From positions 124,001 to 188,000 of the forward strand of contig CAJQUW010003381.1 of the NCBI GenBank assembly GCA_907163375.1: 64,000 nt of DNA. The letters run 5' to 3'. Shown one piece after another: positions 33,871 through 47,393 of this stretch. The stretch comes from Prostheceraeus crozeri (lineage: Eukaryota > Platyhelminthes > Polycladida > Euryleptidae). The number at the start of each line of letters is the position of its first letter. Position 1 is the first letter of the stretch. The translations under genes and the position numbers were made by a program. Below the pieces are notes generated by a model, which was not told where the DNA came from, did not search any database, and saw nothing but the letters and a program-made list of their open reading frames with translations.

Positions 33871-35211
33871 GTTTTCAATAAAATAGTTAGACCACGAAAA
33901 GTTGAGTCAGGTGATGTTTAGGCAGCATGTCTTGCCATATAATGCTGAAGCTCGACTGACTCAAGAATTCTACTTCAAAAATATTTCTGAGTACTTCATA
34001 GACGCTCCATGTTTAACTACTTTACAGTCCATACATCCACATTCATGCCGAACTGCGAATCGTAATTATAAGCTAATATGTGAGGTCAATAAAACTACTT
34101 GACAGCTATGGTAAACAGCACTACTAAATTGGAATGTCATTTTCATATTTTTCATAAACATTTTTCCAAGCATTATCAGCACTATCATCGTTATCATACT
34201 TCAGTATCAGCATCATTATTATTCATTGGCATTTTTTACCTTTTGTCTTATGTTCACCGATTATCACTCAAATAATAATCATTACAGTAATTTTACTTGT
34301 AAAAGGAGCTATCAGAAAATTAAATGATGCCAAGTCATTTTTCACTTTTCATACTCGTAACGGTAGCTTTTAATACATTATCTTTTGATTGTTTGCCCTC
34401 ATATTTTGGAAAGATATTTGAGCATACTTGATTACTCTCCTTCCATTTTTAATAGCTATCTTATCTGTGTGAATCTTGAAATCGTGTCTAAACGACATCG
34501 TTAAGTTCATTGATTTGTCTTCTGTTTAATTACAGTCTCAGTGGAGGAAACGTAGCTAAGCACTAAATATTCATTTGCAAATATTCTTTGACTCCTTTTA
34601 GACGAATCTTGTCAACGTTCGGCTGCTAATGAACAAGTTGAAACAAAACAAAACTTGTGAAAAAATGTATCCAATTACTCGTACAATTATTGTTTTGTTA
34701 TTTTTTCCAATTATCATCGAACTTATTCAGAGACGTGTGTTTGTCACTTCTTCTTTTAATCATTATACGACTAATCTCATTCTTTGAAGTTAAATCCTTC
34801 GTTGTATTGTGTAAATACGCTATCTTTTCTTCATATTTCTGCATGTAAATGATTAAGATGACACACGTGGCTTTCTGGTTTCATTAGAGCATTTCTTTGA
34901 GGTAAACCACGGATCGGTCGATGTGAGATTTTCATATCATGAACTTCTTGGTTTTGAGTTTTGACATGGTGTTAATTCTAGCACATATTTTAGAATAAGA
35001 ACCGCTCGAAGCTGTTGTCACAACTTGGTCTCTCTGTCAAGCAAAGAAGGGATTGATTTATTTGATGATAACCGTTGGAAGCAGAGCTATAACCGGACCG
35101 CTTTTATCAAACCGGGTTCACAACACCTCAACCCGGGTCAGCGTAGGCCCCAAAATATCAGGCACGGGTGAAACGTGACTCTTTGAAAATAAGGGAATGA
35201 TGGGATACATG
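33871..35211. other. Stretch without supported features
   Basis: AT-rich. Short open frames are unsupported, and no transposon ends were seen. Confidence 0.35.
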
Positions 35212-35400
35212 GCTGATGTTAGAGGAAATCTCTGAGGCCCGATGTTGACAAGTCAAAACAATCTCACTGAGCACAAATCTGTGCACTTTCGGTGCACTCT
35301 GTGCATCATCTTCATAGAAACCACACCGAAAGTGCTCAGCCTTGTACTCTGAAATTGTCTTGACTTGGCAGCATCGGGCCTCACGGATTTCCTCTAGCAC
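35212..35400. repeat. Imperfect foldback, about 80-bp arms
   Basis: 35212-35294 (GAGGAAATCTCTGAGGCCCG...TGCACTTTCGGTG) pairs with 35324-35400 (CACCGAAAGTGCTC...CGGGCCTCACGGATTTCCTC). There are several mismatches and gaps and a loop of about 29 bases. The antisense frame 35158-35460 is a by-product. Confidence 0.7.
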
Positions 35401-37345
35401 TATCCAAGAAAACGCTGAGATAGAATTATGTCGTATCCAGGCTAACCGAGACAGACGCAAGTGAATCCGATTATGTGATTTAGACTGATGAAAATGGAAA
35501 CTCGATATGCGAGGCCGGTTCGTTTTTTCCGAATGTTGAAACGATGCTTTAAAATTTTTTGCTTGAATTTTGCAATGTGTGATTTACTATGACTGGCTTA
35601 AATTGCTTATTTTCAAAATTGCGAGGGAGAATTTTGCATTAGTTAATGAGAAAACTTGAGGACTGTTTGAGAAAATTTGTCAGTATTCTGATGAACATTA
35701 TTCTTCCTATATGTGCGCCAAGTGTTACGCATCATCTGAAATCCTTAAATAATAATGAATTAATGATCAGTGATAAATTATAAGTGCTTTCTAATAGATC
35801 TGTTTATTAACATTTTTATCATCGAAATTTCAGTTAAATTTGCCCAAAGTTTCTGTATAACAATACGGTTAACCAATTACTGATCAGTAAAAATGAATCG
35901 TGAAGGACTCGTATTGTGTATCTTCATTATCCAATCGATTACCCGGACGCGTGCGCTATCTGCCGCTTGAATCTGAATCACATAGTGCAGGGATGTAATT
36001 TTTTCTTCATTTGAAGGAATTACTTCGGCGCTCCCATTTTCTGTGAAAATCATTTTCTGATGCTACAAATGTTAGTCTTAATGGGGAAGGGTTAGCAATT
36101 CACCATTTTCAAAAACGCCCTTATGTAAAAACTTTATCTACCTCAAACTACCCTCAACAGTCTATCAAGAACCTTCCTCAAGCTCTAAAGAGCCCTCATC
36201 AAAGTGCATACCTGACTCAGTAGATGTATCAAAACTGACCTGAGCTCACTTAGCATGTCTGTTGAGCCTCGAAATTGTTTTGCTCCAGTAACTGCGTAAG
36301 AGATCTAGAGCTGAATTTAACATAAAAGTGAAGATTTCATAATCTGTACTTATCTTCAATTCATTGGAATCTGCTCACTAACTGTTCATAGCCTTGAGTG
36401 CTTGTAACGGAAAAAGGAAATCAGTGGAAGTTTGAAAATTTCTTCCTTCTATATTCAGGAGAAATATTCCTCTCGCATGTTCGCGTGACAGAGAAATAAT
36501 GAAGTAGATTACTCTCGAACAAATAACAGGAATCACATTGGGAAATAAAATTCATTGGATTCTCAGTCGGATATTTGAAATACGCAAGGAGAGAGAATGA
36601 ACAGTTTTGATACTGACCTGCTTCTTTGTCCATAATCTTCTTTGTCAGCACTAGAAAACTATTGCTACTGAAGCATGCTATTCCCCAGAGTTCGAATAAG
36701 AATCAGGAAAGGATTTCTATGCGCCTAGACGACGATGTTTATGACGCACTTTGAAAGTTATTATTTGCTGAGTTATCCAAAGAATAAGTCACTTTGATCC
36801 GAATGCATTTAGTCAAGCAATTGCCAGATTAGAGAAATTGAGAGCTATCTTTAGCAATCTCTAATGCAGAAAGCAATTATTTGATCGTTTGATCGTTTGA
36901 TCTGTGTAAGATAATAAATCTGCGATTTTACGTATATTTCCAAGGGCAGCAACAATTTGAAGGTTGATTGATTTCCTTGGTTGCAAGATTTTCCAACATG
37001 TTGAAATGATTGAAGTATTGGAGTTGATGATGAAATACATTCCACGGATATGCAACAGCAGAATGCTAAAAACTCAGAGACAGGTCAACAGATAATCGAT
37101 AAAATGAATAGGCATACCTTCACATGTTGTAAAAAGCGATTGATTTTCCAACTAGAATTTAATCAAATGACAAGTTTTAAATTTTGCTACAAATATTCGG
37201 ATATTAAGGTAATTTTATGTCGAAGCTTTCCCTGGTTTTTTAAGATGAAAGCGTGCATTATGCGGGAAGTGCATTGTAGCGTTTAAATAAAAGACAGTCA
37301 CTCCCTTCGTTAAAACAAATTTACTTTATTGTTTGAAAAACATAT
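35401..37345. other. Stretch without supported features
   Basis: AT-rich. A short tandem GATCGTTT repeat lies near 36883-36900. No gene or element was recognised. Confidence 0.35.
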
Positions 37346-37386
37346 ATACAAGCCCGATGCGTTTCGTCCTCAGACGTCATCAAGAC
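37346..37386 (-). ncRNA. Hammerhead-ribozyme-like motif (degenerate)
   Basis: The minus strand reads TTGATGA, then the hairpin CGTC-TGAG-GACG, then AAACGC. This follows the hammerhead layout CUGAUGA / stem II / GAAA, where the final G of the hairpin supplies the first base of GAAA. The first core base is U instead of C, which would be expected to impair cleavage. Such motifs occur in the pseudo-LTRs of Penelope-like elements. A related CTGAGAGCAGACGAAACGC lies in both arms of the inverted repeat at 47394-48127. Confidence 0.35.
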
Positions 37387-38027
37387 TAGTTTGCATGAGG
37401 CTCATCTTGATTTGATGTTTTCTTATTCTCTTATTATTTCTCTTTGTGAAAAAGGGCTTTCAATTTTTTGCTTTGTCTCAGTCATCGCATATACTAGCTT
37501 CGTAAAGATAACCTTGCACTCAATTTGATTGTTCTGAAACGATGTCAGTCAGTATCAGTGCTTCAAAATTATTATTTGTAGCGTAAAACTGCCAGTATTA
37601 CTCATATAAAGCTATTGTGAGTAGTGCGTAAGGAATATTGCTATTATTGTGGCCACAGCGCCAACATTCCTGTGGTACATATTGCTATTTTTCACATGAC
37701 AATTATTAAGATGCACTCGTGGATGAATGAACATGTTTGTTATAACTAAATTTGTTAATGTTCATAGGCTAAGAGATTCGAATTGATCAGGATGTTCAAT
37801 TTTGTAAGAAATAGATGAATATTCTCGATTTTCAAAAAGTACTTTTTTTGTAAATAGAGGTCAAATGATCTCATGGGCCAAATGTGAGTTGTTTATCAGA
37901 AATGGGTAGAAACTACAAGTTGCAAAAAGATTTATAGCTTCTATAGTATTGGAGAATATCAAACAAATCTCCCCAAAAAGAAGTGTTTGATGACGAATAT
38001 CTTTCAGCGAAAATTGCTTGATTACGT

Positions 38028-38280
38028 TGAATTTTTAAGAAATAATACTTCGAAAACTTAGAATTTTGAAGAAATTTGATATTGATAACCTTGAATTTTG
38101 AAGAGAAATGACTTTTAAAGCCTTGAATGAAAGTTGACATCGAAAACCTGAAGTTTGAAGAAAGTTGACATTGAAAAGCCTTGAAATTCAAAGAAATTAC
38201 ATCTTTAAAACATTTCATTTTAAAGAAAGTAAACCGTTAAAGCCTTGAATTTGGAAGAAATCAGACCTTGAATTTCAAGG
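38028..38280. repeat. Degenerate tandem repeat, unit about 40 bp
   Basis: Imperfect copies of AAAGCCTTGAATTTTGAAG, each followed by AAA(G)TTGACATTGA-like sequence, run for about 250 bases. The unit is purine-rich and drifts strongly. It makes the antisense frame 37913-38218 look repetitive. Confidence 0.6.
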
Positions 38281-38440
38281 TGAGGTTTTCTCCTTATATG
38301 ATCTGGAAATGTGATGCTATTTCATCGAGAGGTAAACTCGAAGAGTTGGGACTATTTGTATTACACGGTAGTATATATTCAGATTGAGGTCAGGAATAAT
38401 TTCCAAAGTTTCTTTGAATATCAGCTGCGATTTGTTTCAG

Positions 38441-38541
38441 TTCGGGAGGATGACGTCATGCAGTATGATCCTAATCAACTTGATGATCCGGAGTTCATGT
38501 CAGGCAAACATCGAACATTGATGCAGCTTGGATCCTATGTG
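38441..38541 (+). CDS. CABLES: CABLES-family exon (CDK5/ABL substrate)
   Basis: The acceptor TTTGTTTCAG and donor TATGTG|GTGAGT bound 101 bases, open in one phase (two leading bases, then 33 codons). The peptide REDDVMQYDPNQLDDPEF...GKHRTLM...GSYV aligns with the CABLES1/2 segment DYDPNLLDDP...GKHK...SY that leads into the C-terminal cyclin-box-like domain. CABLES proteins link cyclin-dependent kinases (CDK2, CDK5) to Abl and Wee1-type kinases and act in cell-cycle and neuronal signalling. Only this exon is firm. The cyclin-like exons are not recognisable downstream in the window, so the gene either continues beyond it or has exons I missed. Confidence 0.8.
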
Positions 38542-40042
38542 GTGAGTGAATCATTTTATTTCGACAATCATTCGCGTGCATTTGAATTATCCATTCGAGT
38601 TGGCATTTTCTCAACTATCCATGAATTGAAATTTTGTATCGTCTGAGTGTAAAAGTCATTCTAAAATGGATCCAAACGTTTGGTAAAAAAAGCATTCAGG
38701 TGTGAATTCCGTCTAGCGTGAAAATATGACGAGACCGCGTATAACTCCAATAACTCCGAGGTGACGATTATCTATGTATATAGTTCTTTGTATCTATAGT
38801 AGCTTTCCGCAAACCTGGGACAAAAGATTCCCATCGAAAATGAGATGACCTTCGAGCATCCCAACTAAAAATGAACTAGCTAGTATAGGCTTACTCGCTT
38901 AAACTGCGATTGACCTTCAATTTATATGATAGTACTGGATACATAGCAGGGTAAAACTTGAGCTTCTGAATACGTTGCTAACTGTAAGAGTATGTGTTTT
39001 CCAGTTCTCCTTTAAACAACATTGGAAATTAACTAGTTTTCGACTTATTATTGAAAGCAAGGCATTGCCTGAGAGCATTTTTTATTTTGAATGTCTATTT
39101 TTATCATATTATACATGTATAATCATATCATTGTATATCATCAAGTTACATCAATGCAGTCTTTTATAAATCTCTAAAATGAAAAATTATCGCATATTTT
39201 CTGTCTCAGAGAAGACTTGATTGCTTTCTTTTGGTGAAAATGTAATATTTTATTTGATAGCAATATTCCTATTGAAATTCAAGTGCACCAACTAGATTTT
39301 CAGGCATTGCAACTTTCGGGACGCCTTGCAATGATTCCTGAACCCTCATCACAACTACATGTGCTTTACTCAAAACTTGCTATGCGCGGTATAATAAGAT
39401 CGGAATTTTTATCAGAGATGAAATAAATATTTGCCTCTACACGTAAATCATATCAATGAGGTTAGTTTTCATGACTCCATTGACATAATGCTTTATTCAA
39501 CTGATCAGGAAAATATTCCTGCATTTGTTCCAACTCATTATGTAATAAAATCAACTTTCATTGCTGATGCTGATCGTTCAACCCGTGATATAATACATAA
39601 TCGCACTGGGACTACGCGGTTCATCTTGTTTATGAGGAAGAAGCCTTCAACAGTGAACGCTGATGGTTGAATGGCAGAGAGTGATATTAACCTCTCGATA
39701 CTCATAAATATCTTTGAATTCACCGAGAATATCAATTTAGAAATTAGGTGATTTGAGTCTCCGATTGAGCTTGCCGAATGACTAATAACTTAGTGCCAAG
39801 TAGAATACATCGCATACATGCACAGAAAGGCTTTCAACCAATAATGTGCATCATTAGCAATTGTCATTAGCATTGTCAATTAAAGTTGATGATCATCCAT
39901 TATTATGATTAATCTTTATTATATACAAGAAGTGGCAAGACCGAAGCTGTAGTTCGCACTAAGTGACTTAATCTCGAATAACCGAAGCATGCACTGGCAG
40001 TTCCATAGTATGTAAGTACTTAGCTGGTGGGCTTGTTATCAC
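38542..40042. other. Probable intron, nothing recognised
   Basis: AT-rich. The overlapping frames at 39431-39735 on both strands have no recognised domain. Confidence 0.35.
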
Positions 40043-40794
40043 CAGGGATTTGCCGATATGTGAAATTTTGCCGATAACCGATATCGATAATTGTCGGCAG
40101 AAAAATTAAATATCGACCGATATAATGGTTCATAGCATCCCTCATACATCTACAATAATGTCCACCATGAATTAGCATTTTATTTTTCACATGATGACAA
40201 CACAGCACAGTCTCAATCTGAATATTTTAAACTAAAAAAGAGTCATCAATGTTCAACTGGAATATTTAATTGATCATGCCCAAACGACCCTTTGTTGTGG
40301 ATTTGTAGCTTGCCGGACATCAACATGTAGTATAAGTGTTCCTGCTGAAATTATGCTTTGATGAGATAGAAGACAAAATATTGAGGAAATTAAAATTTAG
40401 TTTTCTTGAGAAATTTGTATCATCAAGCGATAATAAAGCAAGTGAAATAACAATCATTTCCATGCTAATGTCAAATTCTGCTCTCGGTAAATTGTGATTT
40501 AAGAAAATCAGTTGCTCCCAAATGTGGGGTGTCATTTTTCTTCTCACGACAGTAAAAATATTGCGGTTTTCGATGAAATACTTTGCAGAGACTGAATAAA
40601 TGTTGACTACAAGCAATGAAGGTTCCTTAATCCACTTTAGAGCTTGCTATCCAACTTAGGACTAGTATGTCAAATTCTCTTTCTAGCTTGGGAAGACCGC
40701 GGCGAAAAATACAACACTTTGAAATTCGCGATTTAATTCAGGAAGCGGACGCGGAAGACTTTAGGTCTGTATTTCTGACTCTCTGAAGTGCCAA
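40043..40794. mobile_element. Possible decayed hAT-like element
   Basis: CAGGGATTTGCCGATATG starts at 40043 with subterminal CCGATA repeats. A candidate right end, CCAACCCTG, finishes at 40794. The flanks GTTATCAC and GCTACTAC match only 5/8. The left end is convincing, the pairing is not. Confidence 0.3.
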
Positions 40795-40914
40795 CCCTGG
40801 CTACTACTGTAAAGGAACACATTTTCACTGCAACTTAATTTCACGACTGTCGACTCCTGGAGTAATTCGAGTTCATGGTCGCACAACATTTGTGTACAAA
40901 AACTAAGACTCCTC

Positions 40915-42971
40915 ATGCTCATTCTGCAAATTAGGTGGGGTGGTGACGGCCGAACTTCGCAATCACTTGTCGATATGTATAAGCCTATAATCGTGGGACC
41001 AAGTATTGGGAATTCAGACCATCAAACAGTATTTTTGGATTTTCTTAATCATGTCATTGATCCGGTGAAAGTCCACAAACTGTACGATCTCCGCTCTGAT
41101 AACGTCAAAATGTTCCTTGAGTATCTTCACGAAGTTAACTGGAGAGACTTTTACAGAGCAGACATTTCTGTTGATGACAAGTGCAAAATCTTTCATGATG
41201 TTGTTACGCAAGCCATGGAAAATATACCTCATACATATGTTGAAATGTCTCCCAATGACAAGAAATGGATGACCCCTTTACTGAAATATCTTATTAATTG
41301 TCGCTATACGGCCTACAGAAATCGACAGTTCAATCTGTATAATCCCTTAAAGGGAAAGATTCGTTATGAGATACAGAAAGCAAAAGGACAATGGATGACT
41401 CGCATAAAGTGTACAAGAAATGGATTTTGGAAAGCAGTAAAAGAAAATGCTACCTTGCATAATAGAAGCAGTTTCTCAAAGTTGCTGACTCTGAAAATTT
41501 ATGTCTGCTCCTGAGTGGTCCAAAATTGAAGAATCGCTTCCAAAAATCGTTGAGCAATGGCATCCCGACATTGATGAGATAACTCTGTACCAACAACTCA
41601 CCCGGTTAAAAACCAATAAAGCTTGTGGTAGTGACAATATCCCGCCGAAATTGATCCGTCTTGCTGCTATAGAATTATCTGCACCCCTAGCTCACATTTT
41701 CTGCCTATCAGTTGAAACTTGCACCTTCCCTTCCTTGTGGAAAATTTCCCACGTCAAACCAATGCCAAAGAAGATCTGCAAAAGCGTCGATGACTTACGA
41801 CCCATCTCACTCCTACCCATAGTCTTCAAGGTTTTCGAGAAGTGTGTAATGGCCTCTATTCGGGATAAACTTCTAAATATGTATGGGCCCCTTCAATTTG
41901 GATTTCGCCCTGGTGCCTCAACACTTCATGCGGTTGTGAATATACATAATCATGCTACTCGGCTACTTGACCGTAAAAATGTCTCGGGTGTTGTTGTAAC
42001 CTCCTTCGACTTGAAAAATGCCTTTGATCGCTTATCTCATGAGAATCTCATTCAAACTTTCTGCTCCCTTCATTCACTAGTGCGCAAGTTATTTGAGATC
42101 TCGTCGTCAACAGGTTTCCACTCATGGTACCTTAAGCACTCCAACTGACGTCACTTCTGTCATTGCACAGGGCTCAATACTGGCGCCGTATTTATTCTCT
42201 GCACATATCGGATCCTTAAATCCTATCGGTCCTGAAACGCTGATGACAAAGTATGCGGATGACATAGTGATTGTATTACCAATCAAGAGTGAGGTAGATA
42301 TAGAAGAAGATTTGAAAGCCGAAATGAACAATATCAAGACCTGAAGAAATTGAGAGTGAAGAAAACTGACTGGAATTGAACGAAAAGAAAACCAAATCCA
42401 TGATATGTACCAAATGAAACCACATAGAGACATTGAAGGAACCATAGTTTGTAGTGAAATGAAGATTCTCGGGATAACCTTCAACAACAAACTTAACTGG
42501 AAATCGCACATATCTTGCGTCACTAAACTATCCAGTCAACGGATTTACCTGCTGAAGCAGATCAAGAAAATTCCCAACGTGAGTGAAGAAATCCTCATGG
42601 CTGTGTACCACTCTTGTGTCATCAGTGTACTAGAGTACAACTCACCAATTTATGTTTGACTCACAAGTCAATGCAACTTGCTCTTGGAGCAAATACGCCG
42701 TCGTTGCCACAGGATAGTGTGTGCGGTACCGTGTAATTGTGGAAAATTTGCACCCCTGGAAATCAGAAGGAATCACACAGCAGTTAAATCATTTTTAGAA
42801 ATTCTAAATCCCAGCCACATTATAAACCATCTGACACCAACTGTTCTTCCACGCTCAAAGCATTTGATGACACCCAAGCAATGTACGAAGCGGCGTTCGA
42901 CCTCGTTCATTCCTTACTGCACTAATCTCTATAATCAAATATACATTCGAACGACAGCTAGTTTCAATTGA
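40915..42971 (+). pseudogene. CR1-group non-LTR retrotransposon, endonuclease end and reverse transcriptase
   Basis: 5'-truncated LINE ORF2 in five frame-shifted pieces. 40915-41514 has the end of the APE endonuclease (GNSDHQTVF) and the linker. 41501-42148 has the reverse transcriptase fingers and palm: GSDNIPPKLI, DDLRPISLLPIVFKVFEK, LQFGFRPGAS, and motif A FDLKNAFDRL. 42093-42344 has motif B (QGSILAPYLFS) and the catalytic YADD box. 42405-42659 is the thumb (ILGITFNNKLNWKSHI). 42678-42971 is the C-terminus (RRRCHRIVC). The order is that of CR1/L2/Daphne-like elements. The 3' UTR probably reaches about 43195. Catalytic Asp residues persist, but frameshifts disable it. Confidence 0.85.
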
Positions 42972-43195
42972 CTTCACTTTCAATATTTGCTTGCCATGCC
43001 TTTGTACTGTTTTGATTTTCATTCTCATCGAATATACAATTTCTATTCTATAAGCAGAGTTTATCTATCTATTTATGCCATATTTATTAATGTTTTATTC
43101 ATGCTAGTGTTTACGAGTATGTATTTAAATGTACTAAGTACTAGAATAATAAAGCCTACTAGCACATCAATAGTAAAATATTTTCAACCAAAATA

Positions 43196-44185
43196 ATCTA
43201 TGTACTCAGGAATGATAGTCCTCTGACTTCGCTCAATTCGACTTCGTTAAGGAATTCCCAGAAAGGATCTTAGAATATCCATGATCAGACATTTTCGCTT
43301 GCAACGAATGTTCGCGAGACACTAGCTCTCGAGAAATTCACGAAAATGTGTTGTTTTACAGTATTGAACACAACCATGGAATATAATCACTTTCTATCCT
43401 CTCAATTTTCACTCTTCATAGAAGTTCAGTACAATTCGTTTTACAAACCTAAAGCTAATGTACTTTGTTGTCCTAAGGACTTACAATTTAGCTGAAACTT
43501 TTGTGCTCTTTTACTCTCATTCACGTGTTTCAGAGAGATCCTTCAAGAAACTATTAGCGTGTGATAAGTATTTTGTCTTTCTTCTTTGTTCATAGTCTCA
43601 TCCAACCAGTCGAAATTCTCGACGGTATTAGAGTTCAGTCGTGCTGTTTTCTCTTTATCTTGATCGATGTGAGGCGTTCTCGTTCTGCAAGCGGATTTCA
43701 GTTTCCTTGCACTTTCATAGGCGGTCTTCTTTTGCAGCTTACGCAGACGCTAGAGATGCATCAGCATCGACCTCGAAACGTGTTATATTCAACTCTTCTT
43801 AACAAGGTCTGGCAGAGGTGGCGGTCTATTTTTGTTTTAAAAAATTGCTAGTATAGTTCATCAGAGGGCCGATCGTTCTTGATTTCTAAATAAACAACAT
43901 AGATCATGATTTAATATTTCTTGCCCCCCGGCGCTTCTTTCAGTATTCATAAGACTTCAACTATATTTTCATTGTTGTCTTTAGCACAAGTCTTGCAATA
44001 TCTTACTATGGATAAAAAATGATCAAAAAAAGCAAACTGGTGATTACCGCATGTCACACTCTACGTAAGTTTCTAGTTATACTTCTTCAAATCTTGCGTC
44101 TCGAGTTCGTTGTCATTGTCGCTATCGTGCTTTTCCCTTTCGTGTTCCGCCTCATCATCAATGCACAGTGTCTGCTTTTGATCGA
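43196..44185. other. Stretch without supported features
   Basis: AT-rich. A CGAAACGTG motif near 43770 weakly recalls Penelope pseudo-LTRs but no further structure supports it. Confidence 0.35.
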
Positions 44186-44290
44186 GAAAAATCGAGACAG
44201 GTGAATTGCAAAATCAAAAATTTATTCATGCAACCCGTCCTTTAAAAAAAGTATAAAATCGGGGATTGTATTCGAGAAATTACGTAAAAG
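44186..44290. repeat. Right-end fragment of the 8341 MITE family
   Basis: AAAATTTATTCATGCAACCC followed by GTCCTTTAAA and GTATTCGAGAAATTAC parallels 8877-8962 in order and spacing. No left end was located. Confidence 0.45.
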
Positions 44291-45468
44291 AAATGCGGCG
44301 AAATAGAAATCTAGTGGAATTAATTGTGACATTGCCAGTTGATATAGGTTCTAGAGACGGTGATGTGTGGAAGGTATTATCTGAATGACATAGCTACGAA
44401 GTGAAGAACTGTGGAAGCTGACTATATAAGCCTAAGCTATATACGAGGTCTCAGACTCATGATAGGCTATAGCATGGTTAGCTATATGTATATCTGTAGC
44501 TACTTAGCAACCGATTGATGGCAAAACATATGGATATTGATGTCAAGACATGATGTATTGAAATAATCGTAGATCATCGTTTGGTGAAGATTGAAGGGGC
44601 CTTAGTATTTATTACCGGCACTAACTGTTCTTAGAGGTAATCGGGTACCTGGCAGAGATAGGGTAACTAAGAGCCAATTTAAATGCGTGTAGAGTTACCT
44701 TAATGTGACTAGAAATGTCGCTCTATGATAACGTAGCTGCTTACAAGCGCAAGTATGATTGTTAAGCAGATCAAGATTAGAGATATGCCTATCCTTACAA
44801 GAGTCGATCTCTGTGTAAATTCTTATCGGATGTTAGAAATGCATAATTTCATAAATAAGCAACATTTACATATCCAATGATGAGAAAAATATCCTGTTCA
44901 TCCATTGTCAAAAATACGTGAAAATCATACTTCATGTCACTTAATGATTCATCAAAAGTTGAGAAAAGCATTTTACCCAACTACATATTTCACCCAAGGG
45001 ATGCCAACCGTGCTTGAAATACTAACTACTATGACACAGAATGTGGTATTGTCACAGAAAGGTTAAGAATTTCTATCCAGAAAATATTTGTTTGATCTAT
45101 ACAAATTTGTCTTCGATAGTTCGTCTCAAAGTGTGCAGATGTTCAAGTGTGAATGATTATCATGTAGACAGTTAATATCGCATGTCAGTACATCAAGGGT
45201 TCATTTTATAAAGTATCATTTACTGAGAACAGGAGGAAGAATCTCAGGAGTATGAATGAAAGTAAATATATTTGTGGCAATCTTTATTTTCCGATTAGAT
45301 TGCCGTAGAAGAAATTTTGTTGGAATGTCAAGCATTGAAATATTTTTCTAAACTATTCGCTTGCTCAAAAAACAAGATTATCGACTTTGTTGATTATTGG
45401 TTCATCACCATAGTTCTGCGATATAGCATTCAGTCGACAGTTAATAGAACATAATTGAACAATTTTGG
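44291..45468. other. Stretch without supported features
   Basis: AT-rich with short CTATA-rich inverted segments near 44400-44500. No gene. Confidence 0.35.
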
Positions 45469-45476
45469 CATTGCAT

Positions 45477-46422
45477 TAGAGATGATGTGCAGCAGCTAGG
45501 AATTGAAACCCGAACCCTAGCCGATCACCTTCCACCTCAAACAGAAGCATAATTCTGAACCCAACCCGAAAATATTGCTGATTCTAAAAACAACCCCGAA
45601 CGCAACCCGAAAATATTGCTGATTCTAAAAAGAACCCCGAACGCAACCCGAAGAAATTAAGTGAAAATTAAATTATTACGGCACCGTGGAGGATGAATTT
45701 CCAAAAATTTTGGACTTAACTACATTTTAACTGCATTCGTTCTGTAGGAACTACATCCCTGAATGCGCATGTCGCATCAGCATGCAAAATATTGATGATA
45801 TTATTATTATTGTTATTGCTTTTTAGTTTTGCAATACAGCTTCGTCTCATCAACAATTTTTTCAAGCATTAGGCCTATATGCATTTCAAAAAGTTAAGCT
45901 ACAGTTTGAGGAAACAAGAGATATATACCGTTGGTAACATATACCGTCGGTGTCCGTGGCACAGTGGTTGCGTACTTGGACTAGCGATCTCATGGTCCAG
46001 AGGTCGAACCCGGAAAGTGTCATTGGAAGTCGGCAGGAAGGGCATCCGGACTACAAAGCACCACAACGCTCCAAACAAAGTCTGACTTAAGTCAGCACCG
46101 TCCAAGGCCCCAGTAGGGGTAAAAAGTGACGTAAAATCCGTAAAAAAAAAAAAAAAACATATGCGATTGAGGACATTTATTTAACATTCTATAATAAGAA
46201 AATACATGCATGTGTAAAATTTGTAAACATTTATGAAATTTGGATATACTATGCACTCAATATCTCTACAAAGGAAGTCAACAAAAGGTAAGTACATTTG
46301 CAAATTTCTAAGTATTGCAAACTCACAACCCGAATATTTGCGATCAACCCGTACCGAACCCGAAATGAATGCGTAAACCCTATCCGAATCCGAATTTGGG
46401 TCGGGTCAGGCTCGCACATCTA
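45477..46422. mobile_element. Non-autonomous hAT-like element with CCCGAACCC repeats
   Basis: The ends TAGAGATGATGTGC and, from the right, TAGATGTGCGAGC enclose subterminal arrays of AACCCGAACCC-type repeats at both ends. An internal 40-base duplication (GAAAATATTGCTGATTCTAA) lies at 45569-45650. The flanks CATTGCAT (45469-45476) and AATTACAT (46423-46430) match 6/8. A SINE is nested inside. Confidence 0.55.
45943..46158 (+). repeat. tRNA-derived SINE, family B, full length
   Basis: An A-box-like TGGCACAGTGGTTGCG and B-box-like AGGTCGAACCC occur in order. A body containing CGGCAGGAAGGGCATCCGG and a 16-base A run follow. AACATAT at 45936-45942 and 46156-46162 is a short target duplication. 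A diverged copy lies at 57735-57905 on the other strand, which confirms a family. Confidence 0.8.
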
Positions 46423-46430
46423 AATTACAT

Positions 46431-47393
46431 GGTGAGTGCGAGTGGTAGCCAAACCTATTGGCATCAACTGTCGGCTGCTGGGTGGAACGCCAGGATATGA
46501 CAGCTTCAGTCGTATGGACGTTTATGCAATTCTTATGTTAGTGAGGAGAGCAAACTGCAGGATGGGCGTGTTTGATTTTTTCGTACGACAATTGTGGGCC
46601 TCATCGGGAACGACGCTCTGATATGATGGGATTAAACGGAAATGTTTTAAAATCATGTGAGAACATTACCGAAGTGGGGTCTGCAATTCGCCCCAAAAAT
46701 TTATTTCCACACCAGAAAATTTGAGACCCATTCCCATTTTTACATAGATTTTTTGGACAACTCCCAAGACCCAACACAATTTTTGGCTGATTTACGGAAA
46801 TTATGGAATCCACTGAAAATTCAATTCCCTGATCCGAAGATTGGAAACACAGTTGTGACAACATTGCAGACTACCTAATCCATCGGACAGCGTCGAGTAA
46901 ATTCAAGATAAAAAGTAGGATATTAGAATTTTCTGAGAGGGCGCTCCTGAGAAGAGTGTGTGTTATCTCTTCATGAAGGAGCTTGAATGACATGGAGTTG
47001 GTTTAAAGCAATGGAATTCGTGATAGTGCTTCATGAAGCTTGTCATATTATTGACATGAAAATACACAGAGTAAGACTTTGCGGTGAATCTTCGCATGCA
47101 ACAAAAATATGCTAGGGTAAATCCATTTTATATAACAACATTTCGACAATTTTTGTCTTCTCAACTTTGCAACTTCGTTTTTTTTTGAAAATTTGCGTAC
47201 ATAATCAATTTTTCAGGCTGAACTCGAAAGTCATAGTGGCGACTACACCAAATGAGTACTTGTACAAGTTATTGTATTTGTTCTACTTATTGCTGGAGTC
47301 TTCCGACCGATAATTTTGTGGTTTCGGTCAGATGGACGTTTTTCGCCGTTTTACGAGATTTTGAAAATGATAATTATTGTCCTTTTTATGAAT
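46431..47393. other. Stretch without supported features
   Basis: AT-rich. The frames at 46601-46878 on both strands have no recognised domain. Confidence 0.35.
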
